In this document: positions 59,604-64,000 of the stretch, one piece after another
Layout of the letters: every line of letters begins with the position of its first letter
How positions within the stretch are numbered: position 1 is the first letter of the stretch
Assembly: GCA_017463985.1 (NCBI GenBank)
Contig: JAFUEH010000009.1
Span: forward strand, 98,003-162,002
Origin: Eubacterium sp.
GTDB taxonomy: Bacteria > Bacillota > Clostridia > Oscillospirales > Acutalibacteraceae
Reading direction: 5' to 3'
DNA length: 64,000 nucleotides
The notes under the pieces: generated by a model
Seen by the model: only the letters and a program-made list of their open reading frames with translations
What the model was told of the DNA's origin: nothing
The model's database searches: none
Made by a program: the position numbers and the translations under genes

Positions 59604-59632
59604 ATTATAGCATAATCGATCGGATTTGTAAA
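59604..59632 (-). promoter_or_regulatory. Promoter of rpsO-pnp
   Basis: Minus strand: TTTACA, 17-bp spacer, TGC-TATAAT. The leader to rpsO is about 90 nt, long enough for an S15 feedback site, although no clear motif was recognised. Confidence 0.82.
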
Positions 59633-59646
59633 GAATTTTTTTATAC

Positions 59647-59675
59647 TTGATTTTTATAGCAGTTAATCATATAAT
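59647..59675 (+). promoter_or_regulatory. Promoter of the D-Asp cassette
   Basis: TTGATT, 17-bp spacer, TATAAT, 59 bp before the first gene; back to back with the rpsO promoter. Confidence 0.75.
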
Positions 59676-59734
59676 ATATTGTATCATAATTAATATGGAT
59701 TAGTATATCTTGTGTCAATAAAGCAGAGGAAAAA

Positions 59735-60949
59735 ATGATGAAATTTGAAGAGAGAGAATTTTTACCGGTTATTTTAGGCGCAGACATCACCGCGTATTCC
59801 CTGGCGCGCAGCTTTCATGAGGAATATCACATTAAGTCCCTGGTGCTGAGCATGAGCAAGGGCGGCTATATTGCCAATTCCGATATTATTGAAAACCGCG
59901 TCTTTCCCGGGTTGGAAAACAAGGAGGTGCTGGTAAAGCACCTGATCGAGGTCGGCAAGGAATTTGAAGGTAAAAAGAAGCTGATCGTGCTCGGCTGCGG
60001 CGACTGGTATGTGCGCGCGCTGATTGAAAGCAAAAAGGAATTAGAGCCGTACTACATCGTACCGTATATCGACGAGGAGCTGCTCAACCGCATCGTGCTC
60101 AAGGACAAGTTCTATGAAATTTTTGAGGAGCTGGGGCTGGATTATCCCAAGACCTACGTCTATGAGTGCGGCAAGGAAAATGATTTAAAATTTGATTTTG
60201 ATTATCCTGTGATCGCCAAGCCGGCGAACTCGGCCATGTATCACTATGCCAAGTTTGAGGGCAAAAAGAAGGTGTTCAGCTTTGATAATGAACAGGCGCT
60301 GCGCAATATGCTGGACAAGCTGGAGGGCTCAAGCTATGATTATAAGTTCCTGATCCAGGATAAAATCCCCGGCGACGACACCTATATGCACGTGCTCACC
60401 TGCTACTGTGATAAAAATTCAAAGGTGCGCTTTGCCTCGCTCGGCCGGACCCTGCTCGAGGATCACACGCCGACCGCGATCGGTAACCCTGTCGCGATCA
60501 TTAACGAGGTTAATCCGGACATCGTGGCCGCCGCGACCAAATTCTTAGAGCATATTGGCTATGTCGGCTTCGCGAATTTTGATATCAAGTACGACGAGCG
60601 CGACGGCAAGTACAAGTTCTTCGAGATCAACGTGCGTCTTGGCCGCAGCAATTTCTATGTCACCGGCAGCGGCTTCAACACCGTCAAGTGGATCGTGAAC
60701 GATTACATTTACGACAATTTAGAGGAGTATACGGTCGCTGACAATATCAACCTGTACTCCGTCGTGCCGAAGGGCGTGATCATGAAGTACGTTCCCGAGA
60801 GCGATTTTAAAGACCTGGCACGCAAGCTGTTTAAGGAAAAAAAGGTCACCTATCCCCTGCTCTATAAAGCGGACAAGAACCTGAAGCACAACTTCTATGC
60901 CAGAGCGGCGCTGCTTAACCAGTTCCGCAAATTCAAAAAATATTTTTAA
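59735..60949 (+). CDS. ATP-grasp carboxylate-amine ligase, D-aspartate ligase-like
   Basis: A 404-residue cytosolic ATP-grasp enzyme. An N-terminal preATP-grasp domain (LPVILGADITAYSLARSFHE) is followed by VLKDKFYEIFEELGLDYPKTYVYE, FDYPVIAKPANS and FLIQDKIPGDDTYMHVL. The metal/Mg-ATP motif is FFEINVRLGRSNFYVTGSGFN. This layout matches Aslfm-type enzymes that add D-Asp to the peptidoglycan precursor. It is followed by an aspartate racemase and an AsnB-type amidotransferase, which strongly supports D-Asp ligation. The start is one of two ATGs (59735, 59738). Confidence 0.85.
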   Translation: MMKFEEREFLPVILGADITAYSLARSFHEEYHIKSLVLSMSKGGYIANSDIIENRVFPGLENKEVLVKHLIEVGKEFEGKKKLIVLGCGDWYVRALIESKKELEPYYIVPYIDEELLNRIVLKDKFYEIFEELGLDYPKTYVYECGKENDLKFDFDYPVIAKPANSAMYHYAKFEGKKKVFSFDNEQALRNMLDKLEGSSYDYKFLIQDKIPGDDTYMHVLTCYCDKNSKVRFASLGRTLLEDHTPTAIGNPVAIINEVNPDIVAAATKFLEHIGYVGFANFDIKYDERDGKYKFFEINVRLGRSNFYVTGSGFNTVKWIVNDYIYDNLEEYTVADNINLYSVVPKGVIMKYVPESDFKDLARKLFKEKKVTYPLLYKADKNLKHNFYARAALLNQFRKFKKYF

Positions 60950-60961
60950 GAAGTGACCCTT

Positions 60962-61669
60962 ATGAAAGAAAAAACACTCGGTATTCTAGGTGGCGTCGGA
61001 CCGCTCGCGACGATCTATTTTGAGGAGCTGGTCATCCAGATGACAGACGCCGAAAGCGACCAGGAGCACATCCCGATGCTGGTGTATAACCATGCGCAGA
61101 TACCGGACCGAACGGCGTATATTCTCGACGACCGACAGCCAAATCCGCTGCCGGTCATGGAGGCGGATGCCAAGCTGCTGGAGCGCTGCGGCTGTGATTA
61201 TATCGTCATTCCGTGCAACACCGCACATTATTTTTACGACGATATTCAGCAATGCGTCAACGTGCCGATCATTAACATCCTGGAGGAGACCGTGAAATAC
61301 TGCAAGGAAACGATTCCCTCCCTGCGCAGTATCGGCGTGCTGGCCACCGAAGGCACCGTCCGGTCTCGGGCGTATCAAAATATCATCGAAGCGCACGGGC
61401 TGGAATGTATCCTGCCGGACGAAGCAGAGCAGGCAGTGCTGACGGATATTATCTACGGTCAGGTCAAGGCCGGTAAGCCGATAGACATCTACGGACTGTA
61501 CCGCCTGATCCGCAGCATGAAGCAGCGCGGCGCCGACGCCGTTGTGCTTGGCTGCACCGAGCTTTCTATTATTAAAAAGGATTTCAACATTGACCGCTAC
61601 GACGTGGTGGATTCCATGGAGTGTCTTGCACGAGCAAGCATTTTAGCGTGCGGGAAAAGGCTGCGCTGA
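60962..61669 (+). CDS. Aspartate/glutamate racemase
   Basis: A 235-residue PLP-independent racemase. Catalytic cysteines are in VIPCNTAHYFYDDI and VLGCTELSIIIKK-like (LGCTELS). N-terminal KTLGILGGVGPLATIYFEELV is typical of aspartate racemases rather than MurI. It would supply D-Asp to the ligase upstream. ATG at 60962 is chosen over GTG at 60953 because the family starts MKxKTLGILGG. The spacing to the ligase gene is 12 nt. Confidence 0.92.
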   Translation: MKEKTLGILGGVGPLATIYFEELVIQMTDAESDQEHIPMLVYNHAQIPDRTAYILDDRQPNPLPVMEADAKLLERCGCDYIVIPCNTAHYFYDDIQQCVNVPIINILEETVKYCKETIPSLRSIGVLATEGTVRSRAYQNIIEAHGLECILPDEAEQAVLTDIIYGQVKAGKPIDIYGLYRLIRSMKQRGADAVVLGCTELSIIKKDFNIDRYDVVDSMECLARASILACGKRLR

Positions 61670-61746
61670 CCGCGTCAGCCGATATAACGATGGGTTGGCG
61701 CACGGGGCGGCTGTCCCCTTGCCCACCGTCAGAACGAGGTAACGAT

Positions 61747-63591
61747 ATGTGTGGATTTGTAGGCTATATCAACGCCAAGAACGACGTTGAAGAAAACAGA
61801 AAAATCATCAAGGCCATGGCGGACAGAATTATCCACCGCGGTCCGGATCAGGACGATTACTACGTTGACGGCGACGTATCGCTCGGCTTCCGTCGGCTGT
61901 CGATCATTGATCTGGACGGCGGCAGCCAGCCGATCACCAACGCCGACGACACCAAGGTTTTGGTATTTAACGGCGAGATTTATAACTATCAGGAGCTGCG
62001 CGCTGAGCTGATCGAAAAAGGCTATGCGTTCAAAACAAAAACCGACTCCGAGGTGATCCTGCACGGCTATGAGGCTTACGGCAAAGAGATCTTAAACCGA
62101 CTGCGCGGTATGTTTGCCTTTGTGATCTGGGACGCCAACGAAAAGAAGCTGTTCGGCGCGCGCGATATTTTCGGTATCAAGCCCTTCTTCTATTATCTCA
62201 ACGAGGGCAACTTCCTGTTCGGCAGCGAAATCAAGGCGTTCCTGTCCAATCCGCTGTTCAAGAAGGAATTTAACGAGGCACGCTTGCCCGATTATCTTTG
62301 CTTTGAGTATATTCCGACCACGGAAACGATGTTCAAAAACGTGTACAAGCTGGAGCCCGGCGCCTATTTTGAATATGTGAACGGTGCATTTTCTACCGAC
62401 CGTTACTTCACACCGGAATACCGTATCGACGACACGCACGATATGGCCTACTGGGAGGACCTGATCGATGAGACCTTCAAGGGCTCTACCGTCGCGCACG
62501 GTATTGCCGACGTTGAGGTAGGCTGCTTCCTGTCGAGCGGCGTCGATTCCTCCTACGTTGTGCATGAAATGGCAAAGCGCAACGACGTGCGCACCTTCTC
62601 CGTCGGCTATGCAGAAAAGAAATATTCTGAGCTGGACCGCGCCGTTAATTTCGCCAAGCACGAGGGCGTGCGCAATTACACAAAGGAGATCACGGCGGAG
62701 GAATACTTTGCCGTTTCCCCCACCGTACAGTATTATATGGACGAGCCGCTGCCGAATCCTTCCGCCATCGCGCTCTACTTTTTAGCAGGGCTGGCCGCGG
62801 AGCAGGTCAAGGTCGTTCTGTCCGGCGAGGGTGCCGACGAGCTGTTCGGCGGCTATCACTATTACCGTGAACCGCTGGATTTTGAAAAATATATGAAACT
62901 GCCGCAGGGCGTGCGCAACCTGCTGGGCAATGTGGCAGAAAAGCTGCCCGCCTTCCACGGCAAGCGCTTTTTAACCAGAGGCCGTTACGGCATTGAAAAA
63001 CGCTTTATCCGCAACAACTATGTGTATAACCACAGCGAAGTGGACAAGGTGCTGGCGAAGAAGATCCCGAGCGAGGACCCCTCCGTTTACACGAAGCCGT
63101 TCTTTGACGAGGTCGCCGGCGAGGACGACATCACCAAAATGCAGTATGCTGACATCCGCACTTGGCTGGTGCAGGATATTCTGGTGAAGGCGGACCGCAT
63201 GAGCATGGCGCATTCGCTGGAGCTGCGCGTACCGTTCCTTGACAGAGAAATGCTGAAGATCGCCCTGCAGATCCCGGCCAAGTACCGCATCAACGACGAA
63301 ACAACAAAGGTCGCCCTGCGCGGCGCGGCGGCAAAGGAGCTGCCGGAGGAAACCTCTAAAATGAGAAAGACCGGCTTCCTCACGCCGCTGAATGACTGGC
63401 TGAAGCGCGACGAATTTTATACCATGGTGAAAGACAAATTCCAGTCTGACATTGCCAAGGAATATTTCAATACCGATTATATCATGAAGCTGCTCGACGA
63501 CCACAAGGCCGGCACCGCGCACAACATGAAAAAGATCTGGTCCGTCTATTCCTTCCTGCTGTGGTACGACAAATACTTTGTAGAAAACTAA
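61747..63591 (+). CDS. asnB: Asparagine synthase-like glutamine amidotransferase (AsnB/AsnH)
   Basis: A 614-residue enzyme with an N-terminal class II glutaminase and a C-terminal synthetase domain. The nucleophile is Cys2 after Met (MCGFVGYINA). Further motifs are IHRGPDQDDYY, VFNGEIYNY, LSSGVDSSYV (PP-loop ATP site), SGEGADELFGGY and DRMSMAHSLELRVPFLD. ATG at 61747 follows GAGGT; an apparent longer frame upstream is not needed. The context with D-Asp genes suggests amidation of a D-Asp cross-bridge to D-Asn, as reported for lactococcal AsnH; free Asn synthesis remains possible. Confidence 0.93.
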   Translation: MCGFVGYINAKNDVEENRKIIKAMADRIIHRGPDQDDYYVDGDVSLGFRRLSIIDLDGGSQPITNADDTKVLVFNGEIYNYQELRAELIEKGYAFKTKTDSEVILHGYEAYGKEILNRLRGMFAFVIWDANEKKLFGARDIFGIKPFFYYLNEGNFLFGSEIKAFLSNPLFKKEFNEARLPDYLCFEYIPTTETMFKNVYKLEPGAYFEYVNGAFSTDRYFTPEYRIDDTHDMAYWEDLIDETFKGSTVAHGIADVEVGCFLSSGVDSSYVVHEMAKRNDVRTFSVGYAEKKYSELDRAVNFAKHEGVRNYTKEITAEEYFAVSPTVQYYMDEPLPNPSAIALYFLAGLAAEQVKVVLSGEGADELFGGYHYYREPLDFEKYMKLPQGVRNLLGNVAEKLPAFHGKRFLTRGRYGIEKRFIRNNYVYNHSEVDKVLAKKIPSEDPSVYTKPFFDEVAGEDDITKMQYADIRTWLVQDILVKADRMSMAHSLELRVPFLDREMLKIALQIPAKYRINDETTKVALRGAAAKELPEETSKMRKTGFLTPLNDWLKRDEFYTMVKDKFQSDIAKEYFNTDYIMKLLDDHKAGTAHNMKKIWSVYSFLLWYDKYFVEN

Positions 63592-63604
63592 ATCAATCAC
63601 ACAC

Positions 63605-63672
63605 GGCTGTCTCATGGGAGTGAGGTAGCCTCAGCGTGTCGAAAAAGTCAGATAATCAATTTCGACACGCTG
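63605..63672 (+). terminator. Two hairpins after asnB
   Basis: First: GGCTGTCTCA/TGAGGTAGCC 10-bp stem (63605-63630) with two G-T pairs. Second: CAGCGTGTCGAAA/TTTCGACACGCTG perfect 13-bp stem (63632-63672), which abuts the MITE-like element. One or both likely end the D-Asp cassette. Confidence 0.6.
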
Positions 63673-63906
63673 GGAGACTTTTGAAAAAGATGCAGAATTT
63701 CGTTTTTTGCGAGCGGGAGCTGTACGTTGGTACCGCCCCCGAGCAAAAGACGGAAAACGCCAAAGGCCTTGCAAACTCGATGTTTGCAAGGCCTTTAATG
63801 TAGTTTGATCGTTGTACATTATGAATTTGTTTGTAGTATGTTCCTACGAGCACATGCCTAGCGTATTGAATAATCCGGCGCGGTTATGCGCTTTTTCGAC
63901 AGTCTC
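63673..63906 (-). mobile_element. MITE-like 234-bp dispersed repeat, copy 2 (inverted)
   Basis: Reverse-complement copy of the element at 2247-2480, same length, no indels seen by eye. Terminal inverted repeats are kept (GAGACTGTCGAAAAAGCGCA against GGAGACTTTTGAAAAAGATG). The hairpin at 63762-63796 has a 15-bp stem with two pairs exchanged relative to copy 1. Confidence 0.75.
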
Positions 63907-63943
63907 AGGCTGTCTCCCTTAACGGGAGGCAGCCTGTTTTTTT
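63906..63943 (+). terminator. Terminator at the outer edge of MITE-like copy 2
   Basis: CAGGCTGTCTCCC/GGGAGGCAGCCTG stem with a TTAAC loop and seven T residues; equivalent in place to the secA terminator beside copy 1. Confidence 0.75.
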
Positions 63944-63981
63944 GAAAAAATTTTCAAAAGTCAGCCGGCGGCAGATTGAAA

Positions 63982-64000
63982 TTATATATATATATATATA
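63982..64000. repeat. TA dinucleotide tract at the window edge
   Basis: A run of TA repeats continuing past the window. Nothing else is visible between 63944 and the edge. Confidence 0.8.

Noticed and set aside
61621-61746. N-terminal extension of asnB upstream of 61747
   Set aside because: The nucleophile Cys must follow the initiator Met (MCGF); an extension would block glutaminase activity, and GAGGT precedes 61747.
63982-64000. TA-repeat tract as a replication or integration site
   Set aside because: Only a simple dinucleotide run at the window edge; no further evidence.

Overview
The window looks like chromosomal DNA from a Gram-positive gut Clostridia member, probably Oscillospiraceae/Ruminococcaceae. 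Indicators are a GC-rich coding sequence with AT-rich intergenic regions, many sigma-A-type promoters (TTGACA-N17-TATAAT, often with an extended TGn -10), CarD, YqfC/YqfD sporulation proteins, a protein with cell-wall-binding repeats and a VanW domain, a GH33-type sialidase, and a D-aspartate peptidoglycan cassette. I cannot name the species. I see no prophage, CRISPR array or rRNA. The 5' edge cuts secA.

Layout. 0-4 kb: 3' part of secA, a MITE-like repeat, an XRE regulator divergent from a hemolysin III family protein. 4-11 kb: purine salvage and uptake (xpt, a BMP-type nucleoside ABC importer, hpt). 11-19 kb: an ArsR/DUF2087 operon, a CDP-alcohol phosphotransferase, hypB, carD, birA, a dCMP deaminase, an Mrp/NBP35 ATPase, lexA with a probable SOS box, and tRNA-Met and tRNA-Glu. 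19-29.7 kb: a zinc-ribbon/LRR protein, a helix-turn-helix protein and a Ser/Thr kinase in one operon; a secreted DUF6273-like protein; a sialidase; a MacB-like ABC exporter; two tandem ATP-grasp ligases. 29.7-34.4 kb: stand-alone AICAR transformylase, purA, ilvE, and ribU under an FMN riboswitch. 34.6-45 kb: surface and secreted proteins, yqfCD, an 11-repeat wall-binding VanW protein, a HAD phosphatase, three membrane proteins with P/Y/N/Q-rich cytoplasmic tails, and a DUF2130 protein.

45-53.7 kb (minus strand): a GPH sugar symporter, then the most unusual locus. It holds a sigma factor, an overlapping zf-HC2 anti-sigma-like gene, two YbjN-like paralogues, a 1150-residue protein joining a Clp-type AAA+ module, a receiver-like domain and a complete FtsH AAA+/M41 zinc protease with no membrane segments, a DUF218 protein and a metallophosphoesterase. 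I regard this as the best candidate for an undescribed regulated proteolysis system.

53.8-64 kb: an SDR and an Old-Yellow-Enzyme/dienoyl-CoA-reductase-like flavoprotein, rpsO-pnp with a long hairpin in front of pnp, then an ATP-grasp ligase, an aspartate racemase and an AsnB/AsnH-like amidotransferase that fit synthesis and amidation of a D-Asp cross-bridge. A second, inverted copy of the 234-bp MITE-like element ends the window.
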